DNA of 64,000 nucleotides from Sphaerolaimus hirsutus (GCA_964036195.1 CAXIWS010000359.1:1-64000), one strand, 5' to 3'; counted from the first letter of the stretch, positions 36,127 to 47,252 are shown. Numbers and translations: made by a program. Notes: generated by a model from the sequence alone, not told the origin.

Positions 36127-36560
36127 AGAAATTGTTTAGCAAACCATTCCGATACTAATTTATCATTAACTATACCTGTGAATTTTTGAATTATTGTATT
36201 CCATGACTTACCTTCTAATAAATGGAAAATAATATAAAGACAATACTTAGCACATAAATGTGACAAAGACGGTTGAATTGAGCGTTTTAAAAATAATGGT
36301 TTCCCATACATATATAAAAACTCAAACAATTTAGTATATTGCTGTGGGTCTACCCCTTTTGGATCTATATAGCACACCATTCTTTGTGAATAATTTATAT
36401 AGACAGCTGTAAAATGGTTCTGATGAAGTATAAAACAAAAATTTGGCTCATTTAAATTTAGCACTAAAGACTTACGTATATCAGCGAATGAAAAGATACC
36501 CCTATAAAACTTGGCATAGCTAGAATTAATCACATAAGCATGCAACTCCTTTGCCTGCAT
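36123..36560 (-). CDS. Polinton adenain-like cysteine protease, 145 aa
   Basis: The layout matches the adenovirus maturation protease family (C5/Ulp1-like): His49 in QNHFTAVYI, Asp66 in CYIDPKG, Gln96 and Cys103 in IQPSLSHLCAKYC. The conserved Gly after the catalytic Cys is Ala here. It is somewhat shorter than adenain. Its role would be processing of capsid precursors. It is the first gene of a compact minus-strand pair with the ATPase. The upstream gap to the capsid gene (36561-37024) holds an introner copy and E2F-like sites. Confidence 0.85.
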   Translation of the reverse strand: MQAKELHAYVINSSYAKFYRGIFSFADIRKSLVLNLNEPNFCFILHQNHFTAVYINYSQRMVCYIDPKGVDPQQYTKLFEFLYMYGKPLFLKRSIQPSLSHLCAKYCLYIIFHLLEGKSWNTIIQKFTGIVNDKLVSEWFAKQFL

Positions 36561-36636
36561 GACTTAAGCACTTCCAAGTGAGACAAGATTCGAGATCTGT
36601 ATCGATCGATGCACGTCTACTGTAATTATTTCTATG

Positions 36637-36841
36637 CGGCACTCCCAAACCCTATAAAGTGTAAAATAAAGTGACAAATATAAACAAAAAATGAAGCTAA
36701 GTAACAAAAAATACCAAAAGATAATGTTATTTCTGAACTTTCTGTTGGCAAAAAACAGTGTACTTTACTTTGCTGTATCATTTTGATTTGAGTTTACATT
36801 TAGTCGTTTACTTAACAGTTTACAGAGTTTGGGACTGCCAC
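36637..36841 (-). mobile_element. Introner copy D between capsid and protease genes
   Basis: Read on minus: TTTCAG, then GTGGCAGTCCCAAACTCTG, inverse arms, and a right end GGGTTTGGGAGTGCCGC followed by ATAG. It lies upstream of the protease start and could be an intron of a 5' untranslated leader. Confidence 0.65.
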
Positions 36842-36898
36842 CTGAAATAACTGCCACTGCAAACATATGATAAGTTTGTGTAGTTGGCGATGCCAATT

Positions 36899-36965
36899 CC
36901 GCGCGAAAACGTGTGATACCTGCCAAAATTCAAAAATAAGCGTGACTAAGTTATGGCGCGAAAAT
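36899..36965 (-). promoter_or_regulatory. Two E2F-like sites upstream of the protease/ATPase pair
   Basis: GCGCGAAAA occurs at 36901-36909 and GGCGCGAAAA at 36955-36964 (TTTTCGCGCC on minus). Each is followed by GCCAAAATTCAAAAA, so a block of about 55 bp is repeated. The match to the animal E2F consensus TTTSSCGC is from knowledge; promoter activity is inferred. Confidence 0.35.
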
Positions 36966-37024
36966 ATGGGATAGCCGCCAAAATTCAAAAAGCATCAAAA
37001 ACATGTGTTGCAATTTCATACACG

Positions 37025-38875
37025 TTAAACAAACAAACCAGTGTCTGATGGTACATTAGATGCACTATTGGTTAACCCATGTTGCTGGAAGATGATAGGT
37101 ACAACAAAATATCCACCCGCAAAGTCTTGAAACTTAATTCCAGACTGACATCCAGGAATTCCATTTGTACCTAAGATTTCAAAGAAAAAATAAGTTTGAA
37201 GAAAGTTGTACAAAACCAATAAAAAAATCACCTTGAAATTCAAGAAACTTGTTATACATATATTTCAGTACAATGTTTTGTTTCCCACCGCCTTCCGGAA
37301 GCATTTTTGTTATATATGGATTTGTTGGGAAACGATCCACAGATTCAAACGATGCCTGACACGACACAATTCCCAAATTACTGTACAAATGTGGGTTCTT
37401 AGCGTAGCTCCCTGTAAAAAAAACTGTTATGAAAAAATAATTTATGTATTGATAAAAAGGTATAAAAACAACCTCTATCTCTATCTGCTTCAATAAAAAA
37501 TATTGCTATCGCATCAGGTCTAGTTCCATTAATAATTTGGCTGTCAATGTGACTAATGCCACTATTTACTGACATGGGTCCAAAGATCTTAAATCCTTTG
37601 TACGAATAATTGATAACGTTAGTCTGGTAGCAGTCGCAACCCCCATAAACTATAAAGTAAAGCAACGAATGCAAAACTGAAATAACAGTTGACATTTTTT
37701 GTTTTCAAATGAAATGTTGGTTTCCATTTGTCTTTACATTTGTCGCTTTAGCTTAGATATTATACAGGGATTGGGGCTCCTACCTGACTAAAGCGTCTAA
37801 AAATTTTGTCACACAGCTCTGGTTGGAGAGTATATCTTTCAATCAATAAGTCTGTGTCCAAAAATTCAATTTTTGGATCCAAATCTGCAACAGCAGTATT
37901 AAGTACCTTTGCCCATGGCGCCCAACGTATTTCAACTGTTACTTTCATTCCAGGAATTAAAAGCTTTCTGCGAGTTAATGGAGTGGACATTAGTCAGTTG
38001 TTCTAAAAAATGAAGTGGAGATTCGTCACACCATCCAAAAAACAAGAAAAGTGAACCTCTGATACGCAAGCGGATAAAAAATCCGTGAAATTGTTTCAAT
38101 TTCCATTGAACCATTTGCATTAAAACAGCATTTCCTACGGTAAGCAAATCCTGGATTATCATCATCCATTGCCTGGAAAAAAGTGTCACCTTAACAATCC
38201 TTACATTTCTTGAAAAGTATAGGTATCAACATACGTCAAAATTTCCCTCGTCTTTTGCATAAAACGCCACTTCTCGTTGGTAATTCTCTATAACATTTAA
38301 AAATAGTTCTAGGTCAATTTTTTCAAGTCAGACATAACCAATATAAGCTTACCAAGTGTATCTAAGGTACTCCCAAAAGTAACCAAAAAATAATTGAGTT
38401 GACTTTGATTAGCTCCATATCCTGAAATCACTTTATCGCCAACTCTGACAATAAGGTCCGAAATCATTGAATGAGGAAATGCATTAGCCAATGCTACCTT
38501 TGTATCTAAATAAGAGAAAAAAGTTTGATATGATTACACCAAGAATTTATCATGCTAACATACCGTTTGGTATTGTCTCTCCATTTTTGTTTACTATTTT
38601 GAAACGACAATGAAGATAAAAATGGGGCGAAGTGAAGAGAGTTGTAGATTTCGGTATTTCAAATTGCACAAACTGTTCAGTGTGAACAGATGGTTTGATT
38701 ATCAAATCAAGTTTATTAGTATAAATAAACTGGGTTGGAAGATCACCATACAAGTCAGACCTGAAAAAAAGAATTCAGAATGAACAAGCAAGCATACAAA
38801 ACAAAAAAATAATCACAAGTCTTACCGTGCATCAAGCAAATTAGAGGACTGTTTTGGTACAATCCTTGTGTCCAT
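37025..38875 (-). CDS. Polinton major capsid protein, 9 exons, 425 aa
   Basis: Exons on minus: 38875-38826, 38760-38564, 38505-38353, 38308-38235, 38172-38030, 37967-37784, 37623-37473, 37411-37232, 37170-37025. Every junction is in phase and the sum is 426 codons. Segments such as FLVTFGSTLDTL and PGMKVTVEIRWAPW, together with length and context, fit the double-jelly-roll capsid proteins of Polintons; this is a position- and pattern-based call. Introns are 44-65 bp, except the sixth (37783-37624, 160 bp), which is an introner. Intron 5 has a weak donor (GTGACG). The start codon lies 2 bp after the stop of the 154-aa gene. Confidence 0.7.
37624..37783 (-). mobile_element. Introner copy E, intron 6 of the Polinton capsid gene
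   Basis: Read on minus, the exon ends AGTCAG, then GTAGGAGCCCCAATCCCTG starts the element. It ends GGGGTTGCGACTGCTAC followed by CAG and exon 7. Phase 0 on both sides. The arms are diverged but still inverse (GCTAAAGCGACAAATG versus CATTCGTTGCTTTACTTTA). The intron is the element. Confidence 0.8.
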
Positions 38876-38877
38876 CT

Positions 38878-39407
38878 TCACTTTTTTACTTTTTTCTTTT
38901 TATCACTAGGATCAGTTTCAGACGCACTTGAAAAGCTATCAGTTACAGTCTTTGATGAATGTTCTGCACTTTCGTTTGATGCAATTGGCTTATATATCAC
39001 AGAGTCAGTAGGCGGAGCCTTACGTTTTCTTATTGGTCGTGGTTTACTGTTTAAATATGAATCACCGCGAAATGTAACAACATCACGTGAAATTTTTTCT
39101 GGTGGACGCCGCTGACCACCCATCATGCCACGAAGGGTATTTGCTGCCGTTATATTTTGTCCATAAACCTCAAAAAAATGGTATCATTCAAAAAGTGTTC
39201 ATAATACAGAGAAACACAACACAAGTACATTACCTGATCTGCTTCAAAATTGCGTGCATGTATAGAACTGATCTCCATTTTACTGTGTGAATACCATGGC
39301 GCATAGTGAATGCCTAAACGTTCATCAGGTGGGCTCAATAGTCCAATAATTCCAGAACGACAGCTTTCTAAGTTTATAACAGCGGGGTTCACGACGTAAT
39401 CTTCCAT
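38878..39407 (-). CDS. Polinton small basic protein, 154 aa, 2 exons
   Basis: Exons 39407-39234 and 39168-38878 with a 65-bp phase-0 intron. The N-terminal half is compact (IGLLSPPDERLGIHYAPWY). The C-terminal half is basic then Ser/Asp-rich, ending DKKKKVKK, with KPRPIRKRKAPP as a likely nuclear-localisation or DNA-binding patch. The start codon overlaps the upstream stop (TAATG). Size and charge suggest a virion core or cement protein, an inference only. Confidence 0.65.
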
Positions 39408-40357
39408 TAGATCTCAATAAACTCTAATTCAATATATCCAACAGGATGATAGAGGTGAAACTTTGTATCAACTGGAAATGGTTTGTTATACTCATTAACA
39501 AAATCAAAAGTAATACAATAAAATGCTGTAGATTTTGTCTCAGAATAACGAATAGAAGATGCGTTTGTTACATAATCAAAACTCGGAAAATTAGAAATTT
39601 TCCGTAAAGAAATTAAATCAACATTAGCCACCTTTCTAGACTGATCAGTTACTTCACCCTCTATATAATCAGAATAAATAGGTACTAGAGCATATGGTAA
39701 AATTGCTAACAAATTTTCATACTTATTGCCAACTCTAACGTTAGCGCAAATATTAGAATGAACTTTCAAAAAATGATTCCCATAACTCAAATCACTCTCT
39801 CCTATTCCATAAATTTCATTATGGCCAACTTTCCAATTCAAATAGTCGAATATAACTTCTTTAAAAATACCTAATTTTTTTCCAAGTACTGGGGAAAATT
39901 CAATCCCGAAACTCAAATCTTTTTGTGTAGCAGCACGCTGTAAATCTGGAGCTCTCATATAAAAATGCATTACCTTATTCTTCCAAGTTACCTCAAAAAC
40001 ACAATGTTGCTTAGGAAGTTCAACATATGGGCGTTGCCAAAAAAAAGTTTGAAACATTTTACTTTCAAAGACCTTATTTATAGACATAGCGAAATCAACA
40101 GCTGAAAAAATTTTATGTGTATTAATCGGAAAATGTGCGGTATCAGTCAACACACCATTTTTATACAAATTCCCAATAAAATAACCATCAAAACGAGATA
40201 AAAGAGAAGTAAAAGGTGCAAAGAAAAAATGTTTCATACCTACTTTATACTGCTTTGTTGGATCAAGTGTAAACGGAGGTGAAAAATCTATTTTTGCAGA
40301 TGAAAGGTCTTCATTCCATTCACAATCTGATAAATCAATAGTAAGTGATTCAGGCAT
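39407..40357 (-). CDS. Polinton virion protein candidate (minor capsid/penton-like), 316 aa
   Basis: A single exon. The N-terminus has a strand-rich pattern (FTLDPTKQYKVGMKHFFF) of the kind often seen in a conserved Polinton virion gene located next to integrase and capsid genes. No catalytic motifs are present. Beta-rich composition and position support a single-jelly-roll minor capsid role, but I cannot show the fold from sequence alone. It overlaps the integrase stop by 8 bp and the next gene by 1 bp. Confidence 0.6.
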   Translation of the reverse strand: MPESLTIDLSDCEWNEDLSSAKIDFSPPFTLDPTKQYKVGMKHFFFAPFTSLLSRFDGYFIGNLYKNGVLTDTAHFPINTHKIFSAVDFAMSINKVFESKMFQTFFWQRPYVELPKQHCVFEVTWKNKVMHFYMRAPDLQRAATQKDLSFGIEFSPVLGKKLGIFKEVIFDYLNWKVGHNEIYGIGESDLSYGNHFLKVHSNICANVRVGNKYENLLAILPYALVPIYSDYIEGEVTDQSRKVANVDLISLRKISNFPSFDYVTNASSIRYSETKSTAFYCITFDFVNEYNKPFPVDTKFHLYHPVGYIELEFIEI

Positions 40358-41477
40358 TTTCGCTAGTAGCTAAGACCAACCTATTTTCAGGAAATGTACC
40401 AATTAATCGTAATTGCGTATGCAGTGATTTTAATACATAACTATGTAATGGTTCAGTAGAAATCACACTTTCAACGACACAAACTTCTGGGTTGTATCGG
40501 GGTTGCCCAATCTTGCGGAAAGGATTTGCAGCTAAATTTTCCCGAATAAACACTCTATCTCCAACTTTAAACTTTGCAGGATAATAACTTTTTGGTAGAT
40601 TAACTAAATCTCTCTCTGTCTTTGCTCGCGCGAAAATCTCTTCAACAGCAAGATAGTTGCCCTTGTTAACCTATAAAAAGAACACAGTAATGAGATACAA
40701 ATTTTTATTATACACGACTTTTTTGATTAAAAAATACTTACTTGCGATGGTGAAATGTTGCCTAATGGGCTGCGTTTCTCATTATTATATGATGACACCA
40801 CCGAATAAATTGCGTCATTGAGTAACAGGTCTGGACGTGTTTGCAGTAGCATTGAAACACGCTGACGAATTATCCTTATCATCTTCTCAGCCTACACAAC
40901 AGTGAGACATTTTTATAGATAAGAACATGACGAATGACATATGCAAACAACTTACCTGTACTGTTTTATGCATTGCATAAACACTGGTGTACTTATGCGA
41001 ATATCCCAGTTCTGTCACTCCAGTGTGAAAATCCTTCAAAAATTCACTGCCATTGTCAGTTAAAACATCATAAACAGGGGTTTTATAAAATTTAATCACG
41101 TGTTTAAACGCATTAAGAACATTACTAGATGATAAAATGTTTATTGGGGCTACAGTAGTAAATCCAGTTAAACATTCTACACAAATCAACATAAATTTAT
41201 TAGTACTTTTTTTAGCAAAACCAGTTAAGTACATAATATCACATGCCACCATTCCAACAAATGGAATTATATGTCGACTTGCGATTCCACGCTTAACAGG
41301 GTGTTCTGGAATCACTTTGTTCATTAGATAGCCTTTCTGAGTGTCAAGCCATTTCTGAACCTCTGGTAATGTTACATGATATCCTTGTGCATTTGCTTCT
41401 TTCCATAATTTTTTAGCACTACCATATGCACCAGCGACTCCAGGTGTTGTCCAAATATTTTTAAGGACGTCATCCAT
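40350..41477 (-). CDS. Polinton retroviral-like integrase, 3 exons, 330 aa
   Basis: Exons 41477-40956, 40891-40742 and 40670-40350, phase 0 throughout. The DDE triad is visible: Asp80 (VACDIMYL), Asp141 (VLTDNGSEF) and Glu176 at the start of exon 2 (AEKMIR), so the D-to-E spacing crosses an intron. Exon 3 carries a basic C-terminal domain (KFKVGDRVFIRE) reminiscent of the small beta/chromo-like domain of Polinton integrases. The N-terminal zinc-binding HHCC region is short or absent. The enzyme would insert the element into chromosomes. It is the outermost gene on the right side. Confidence 0.85.
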
Positions 41478-41611
41478 TTCATTGAATTTGCGCGGTGCGT
41501 GAAATAGAGGACATTAATAATAGACTGAACAAAAAAACGGCGCGTGGAGTCAATGCAAAGATGAATAAGTGTAAAAGTTCACCGGTTCATAGAACATTTT
41601 GCGATCCGTAG

Positions 41612-41873
41612 TGGGTATACAAACCTGTTAGAAATTTGCCATCTCTAACGGCATTTTTCTGTTTTTCAGAAATTTTGGCGTAAAATCGCATCTTATGTAA
41701 ATATTTTTTCTGTTCTGTTTGCACGGAGCCAGCCGGAGGTACGACGGCTGAAAAAGCGAAGTGAAAACAGAACAGAAAAAATATTTACATAAGATGCGAT
41801 TTTACGCCAAAATTTCTGAAAAACAGAAAAATGCCGTTAGAGATGGCAAATTTCTAACAGGTTTGTATACCCA
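41612..41873. mobile_element. Foldback element, copy 2, beside the Polinton
   Basis: Nearly identical arms to 7985-8246, but the loop reads GCACGGAGCCAGCCGGAGGT, that is, inverted relative to copy 1. It lies about 135 bp upstream of the integrase start codon. Confidence 0.8.
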
Positions 41874-41991
41874 CTTATACTACTACGTATTTTGGGAGTA
41901 AAAGTAAATACGCTTTAACAACTATGCTGTGCAAGATATTTGCGCTGAACCAGCCTTAGCGTCTAGCTAGCATTGAAAAAATATTTAGAGA

Positions 41992-42324
41992 TACCGTATT
42001 TGCTTGAATAGTTCCCCCCCCCCTTGAATAATTCCCCCCTCGAATAATCCCCCCTGTAAGACGAGTGAGGAAATAATAATTCCCCCCTTGAATAATCCCC
42101 CCTTTAAAGATTTGATTAATTTGTTGTACTTAATTTTAACAAAAATGTCACGTTATTGTGTTTATAAAGCATATTTTGTGAAACGAGTTGATAGAAACAT
42201 GCTTGAAAATTTTGACGGAATAATAATTCCATCTTGAATAATTCCCCCCCTCGAATAGTTCCCCCCTAAAAAATGTCTGACGAAATAATAATCCCCCAGG
42301 GAAATTTTTCAAGCAAATACGGTA
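41992..42324. mobile_element. ACCGTATTT-family element, TTGCTTGAATAG variant
   Basis: The left end is TACCGTATTTGCTTGAATAG and the right end is TTTTCAAGCAAATACGGTA. Internal modules CTTGAATAATTCCCCCC repeat several times. It is a third sub-family sharing the outer nine bases. Confidence 0.65.
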
Positions 42325-42971
42325 TATATTTTGAACTGAAGGCTTATTTCACACACCAATCTCACAAATGGCTGCCTTTGAATTCGTACATTTAGCAATG
42401 GAGTAAGAGTTTGGTGTGCTCTTTTTCACAGCACATCCCTTCGATGTCAATGCATTCTCGTCTGGTTTCCCATCCAACCAGGGGAGGTAGTTGTCTGCAG
42501 GAAAGTGGCAAACTTTGCATTATGCATTTGCACAACTTTAAAAATGAGGGCATCTGCATCAACTTTGGAATCAATTTTTTGTTTACAATGCCGTATCCCC
42601 AGTTGTTTTTGTGTGTGATATGGAGCTGATACTTAAGAGGTATAAATATACCATGGTGTTAGAATACAAGAATCACAACAAGCCAACGAGTCAATAGCTA
42701 TCCAAGCCCACGCACCAGTGACACCATGCAATTGCACATTTCCGGACACGGCGGGTAGATAAAACTTTCGATTTTGGTGATCGAGCCAGTGCCAGCCTTG
42801 GTGCGCCCCAGCCGCCCCTGGATCTCGGTGCAGCCCGATCCACCACTTCCATGCGCCGCCTATCTGCGTGCAATGGAATTTTTTTTTGCATTTTTAAACA
42901 CTTTTAAGAGACTTTTTGGGGAATTATTCAAGGGGAATTGTGATTTCATCAAAATCAAAGCATGTTTCTAT

Positions 42972-45231
42972 TACCGTATTTATTCTAATAGAATGGCGTT
43001 GTTCTATTTTTTCCACATTTTGGTTACTTTCTGTCATGAGTCTGTGTATTCAGCTGTTTTTTGTCTATACAATTCAGAGATGTTTTTTACGACACCACTT
43101 TCCCTATCACTCCACTTCACCACCCGCTTGTCTCTGGTGTGCACTGCACTGGGCCCGGAGGTCCAGAAAATGATGCCATTTGTAAGTTTTAAGGGAATGT
43201 GTCCGAAGACAGTTGTTTTTGCAAGACGTGCAGTGATCCACGCAGGGATAACGCTGTCCTGTTTCTCGTGGCACGCACAGTGCTGACACTAGCACAAGCA
43301 GCACAGTAATTAGAGCGGTTTGTTAATTAGCAAACTAAGGGAAAAGCAGTTAGTATTACTACTCAAGGGGGGTCCAAGTTGAGTTGAGAAGAGAGTTTAT
43401 TTTTAGGTGATGGAAGAACACTAGCAGCAGAGTAGAAGCAAATTCAATTTTTGTTGAAAGTCAAAAGATTGTCTAAAAACAACAATTCAGCTACTTATAA
43501 GGTGAAGTTAAGTACCATAATCGACGTGAATAAAAAGGCTAAAAAAGTATAATATCAGAAAAAGGCACTAGATCACTTCCAACTCAAATTAGCACTTAAT
43601 AAAATCGTAAGGTACAAACGGTGATAAAAAGCGTAATTAATTAGATCAGCCAATTGTGCGGTAACAATTAAATACAATTTGTGATTTCACATATTAGCTT
43701 CATGCGACATGGGGCTTACTTCAAGGAATGATAAATGTACAAGAAACAATTAACCACTTCCATAATTACCTACAACTTCCTACTTAACTTTATACAACCT
43801 AAAATACTTAACAGCGCAGTGCAATGCATATTTACAAAAGCAGGAGAGAATAAAATAAAACCAAGGTAGGCATGAAGTCATGAATTCATAGGAAATCATA
43901 GGAAATCATAGGAAATCAACTTGACTGTATCAGACAATTAACGCAAGCTTACAATTAATACTAATTAATTAACCTGCTAAATATGACTGATTAAGCTCAT
44001 GGAAATGAAAGACATTGGCGTGAAACAATATTTACAGCATTTTCTACATGTCAGGTGGAAACTTTTTACAAGGGGTTTGTATTCAAGAGTTACGGTAGCT
44101 AGCAGAATGCTCGCGGGCGCAGGTGCTTATCACCCTCAACGCCGCAACACATTATTGTGACTATCTGGTCAGCTCAGCTCAGCTCGTGATCAGAAGCTGT
44201 TTCTACCACCCACCAATACTAGATGACACTGCCGACAATCTAGTCAATGTGGGGAGAAACTCAGAACAGTATTTATTTTGATACGCTTCAGTGAAATTCA
44301 TTGTTCCGGGCTTCTGGTCGCCACCTACCATCAGTCGCAGTCTCCACCTCTGCCCAAAGATAAGTAAAGAGTGGAATGAGCATTTGGCTGCCCAGAGAGT
44401 CACAACACTGTGCCGACAACTTCAAGGGCGTCCGCATGCCGCGCCGAGGCATTCTAAAGTGAAAATGTGAAATTCCCCTCTCACCTTGTGCCACATGGAA
44501 TGTAGTTTATTTTTGGGCTAGTGATAACTTAGCTAGTCTTTGATTGGATTAGAACATGTTAATGCGAAAAGTTAATGGGGGGTAGGGAAACGAAAATGTG
44601 CAGAACACTACAACTGGGAAAACATGCGGAGCCAGTGTAGTGATCAATCTTGCTGTGCAGTGCTCTATCGGGGCGTAGCGCAGCTCACTGAATGGCTGCG
44701 TGTTGCCATGCAGGCCCCGTAGACTACAAAAAGTCGCCAAAATACCTGATGGGATTTATTCGAGTTTTAGTTTACAAAATACCTTGTAGTTTACATTATG
44801 TGAATTGTTATTGCATTTGTTTGTCTAAATCGTGGGGTGGTGTTATCCCATCGTTAAAATGCTCTTACACTTGTTATTCTATTGGAGGCTGCTGTCGTTC
44901 AATTTTTTGCGTCAAACTTTTTCACAGTATTTTCATTTGAACATAGTATTTTTAGTGAGACATGAGCGACATTTGAATGTCAGAGCATCAATTTAAACGA
45001 AACCAAATGTGAAAACAACACCTATATCATAGTTCTGAACACCCTTGATGCTCTCACCAACAATTTTTCAAATATATTTGTGTTTTGGCACTCTTACAAA
45101 GTAATTTCTACCTGTCATTCTATTGGAGGTGCCTTTATATTGGAGACTGCCATTTTATTCTCTTCGTGGGTGTAAAAAAGCGCCAAAAGTGTTCTATTGA
45201 GGTATGCCGTTCTATTAGAAGAAATGCGTTA
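42972..45231. mobile_element. Possible long ACCGTATTT-family element (2.26 kb)
   Basis: The left end is TACCGTATTTATTCTAATAG and the right end is TTCTATTAGAAGAAATGCGTTA. TCTATTGGAG modules occur near the right end (44878, 45119). The interior (43300-44700) has no recognisable transposase; short open frames at 44203-44494 are unsupported. The pairing of ends is plausible, but the two ends could belong to separate insertions. Confidence 0.4.
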
Positions 45232-46000
45232 AGTCATTTTGTAAAACACCATAACATGCTACTTTCCTCTAAAAAAGTCTAATAGCATAACAAATAGATA
45301 AAATGGTTGGAATTAGAGGGGGAATTATTTCGATGGAGGATCATCGTTTCCTCACTCGTCTAACACTGGGGATTTATTCGAGTGTGAATAATCCACCAAA
45401 TACAACACATCTACCAAAACTTGCAACATTTGTAAAGAGAGCCCTAACTAAACCAACCAAAAAAGTGCCAGCCATTTGCGAAGCCTTGTAGCTGGCTGGC
45501 ACTGCCAACCTTCCCAGACCCTTCAAATTGTTTTTGCATCCAGTGGAGTGTTGTTGGGCATGTGGATATTTCTCAGTGTGGTATATAAGACACGACTCCC
45601 CAGTGTACAGGGGAAGGGGTCAACAAAGTGAAACACTTTATGTTTATTTTAAGTGACCTGGTTGCATAGATTTGGAACTTGGCCAACTATTGAAATAGGA
45701 AACCAAATAAAAAGAGGGTCTTACAACAAAATGTTGAGGTGCATTTGCTTAGAAGGGGTCCCTCAACCCATGGACCAGCCATTGTTCAGTGATAAAACCT
45801 CTTTTTTGACATTTGACATTTGGCATTAGATTTGACACCTTACAGAGTGCAGGACTGCCCCAGATTGAATTGAAAGAGCAGGTGCTCGGTCATAACGTGA
45901 GTGGAGGTCACTGATCGTTGAAACATGACAGTTACAGGCATAGGCTGCGCAAGGTCACAATTTGCGCCTGTGACATTCACATTAGCCAAAATTTTCCCCT
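45232..46000. other. Repeat-derived intergenic stretch
   Basis: A right half of an introner-family element ends near 45866 (TTACAGAGTGCAGGACTGCC then CCAG). A TATATAAG at 45581-45588 is the only promoter-like signal. No gene is supported. Confidence 0.45.
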
Positions 46001-46200
46001 NNNNNNNNNNNNNNNNNNNNNNNNNNNNNNNNNNNNNNNNNNNNNNNNNNNNNNNNNNNNNNNNNNNNNNNNNNNNNNNNNNNNNNNNNNNNNNNNNNNN
46101 NNNNNNNNNNNNNNNNNNNNNNNNNNNNNNNNNNNNNNNNNNNNNNNNNNNNNNNNNNNNNNNNNNNNNNNNNNNNNNNNNNNNNNNNNNNNNNNNNNNN
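46001..46200. other. Assembly gap of 200 N
   Basis: Exactly 200 unresolved bases, a typical scaffolding gap of nominal length. Anything annotated across it is unreliable. Confidence 0.99.
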
Positions 46201-46235
46201 GTGACAACTTTTTATCAGAGCCCTATGTGATGTTG

Positions 46236-46905
46236 ACAGCCAGCCAAAAATTTTCGAAATCGCTATAAATATAATTGAAATGGGCTACAAATATGTAAAT
46301 ATATAACCATGTAAATAGATGAAAATAGTGATTATATAGGTGAAAATTGGCAAAATGGAGCAAATCTTAGCGATTTTGAGCTAATTTTGAGATTTCATTC
46401 TCGTTTGTAAAGTCCGCGGACATTTCACCCTACAAAATCGGAGAGTTAGAATTCACTCGTGAATAGAGAGAACAACGAAACTTGTGTCCCACGCGGACGC
46501 TAGAAATTGAAAAAGAAAATCATTTTAAAAGAAAAATGGACGTTTCGCTGCGTCCGCGCGTGCCACGCCCTATAGTTATCTACATTTTCAACGTTGCTCG
46601 TAAAGAATTTGACCGTTCAAACTACCGTTTTACTGTTCAAACTATCGTTTTACCGTTCAAACTACCGTTTCTGTTTTTATTTTATTTTTCATTCGTTGGC
46701 TCCGTTCCAACAAAAGAGAACTTGGCAGCCGGCCAAAATTTCGAAATCCGCTATTAATATGAATAAAATAGGCTCACAATAGCTATATAACCATGTATAT
46801 AAACAAAAATAGCGATTATGAAGGTGGAAATTGGCAAAGCGAAGGTAATTTTAACGATTTTTAGCTAACTTTCAGTTTTCACTCTCATTTGTATAATACG
46901 CAACT
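46236..46905. repeat. Diverged duplicate blocks and 20-bp tandem repeat
   Basis: 46236-46420 and 46727-46905 share AATTTCGAAATC, TATATAACCATGTA, GATTTTTAGCTAA-like and TTTCACTCTC-like blocks in the same order. Between them, 46617-46675 repeats GTTCAAACTACCGTTTTACC about three times. Confidence 0.55.
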
Positions 46906-47252
46906 GGTAACTGGGATAAGGGCCAAGTTTTCATAGGTGGCCCGATCTATTCCAATCGTTAAAATTTTGCGTCACAACTCACAATACCTAATGCCGTCAT
47001 GTACTCTCCACTGGAGAGATTGACGCAAATGTTTGTAGGGCGATACGTCTGCCGACTTTACAATACACGCTTGTGAATGTCACAATGTGACAGTGAAATT
47101 TACGCTTGTGACACCAAAAACTCCGCTTGTGACATTCACAAGCGCACAAGCACTTCGCCGCCTATGGTTACAGGTTTACATAACCCACCTACAACTTTGA
47201 TGTCGGGTAAAGTGATGCAGTGCCGTATTTCTCTGTGTAAAGCACCCGGGTG

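Larger units (their letters stand above)
29161..41477. mobile_element. Polinton/Maverick element, intron-containing
   Basis: The block holds the hallmark set: protein-primed DNA polymerase B, retroviral-type integrase, FtsK/HerA-like packaging ATPase, adenain-like protease, a probable double-jelly-roll capsid gene and further virion candidates. The polymerase is on plus; all other genes are on minus and nearly abut or overlap by 1-11 bp. Introns are mostly 44-77 bp, with two long ones (292 bp in the polymerase, 160 bp in the capsid gene). I found no terminal inverted repeats or 6-bp target duplication, so the limits given are the first and last coding positions. Polintons can act as self-synthesising transposons or integrated viruses. 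Confidence 0.85.

Noticed and set aside
42972..45231. A protein gene between 43 and 45 kb
   Set aside because: Open frames are short, overlap on both strands and have no splice-consistent series; an element with inverted ends explains the region better.
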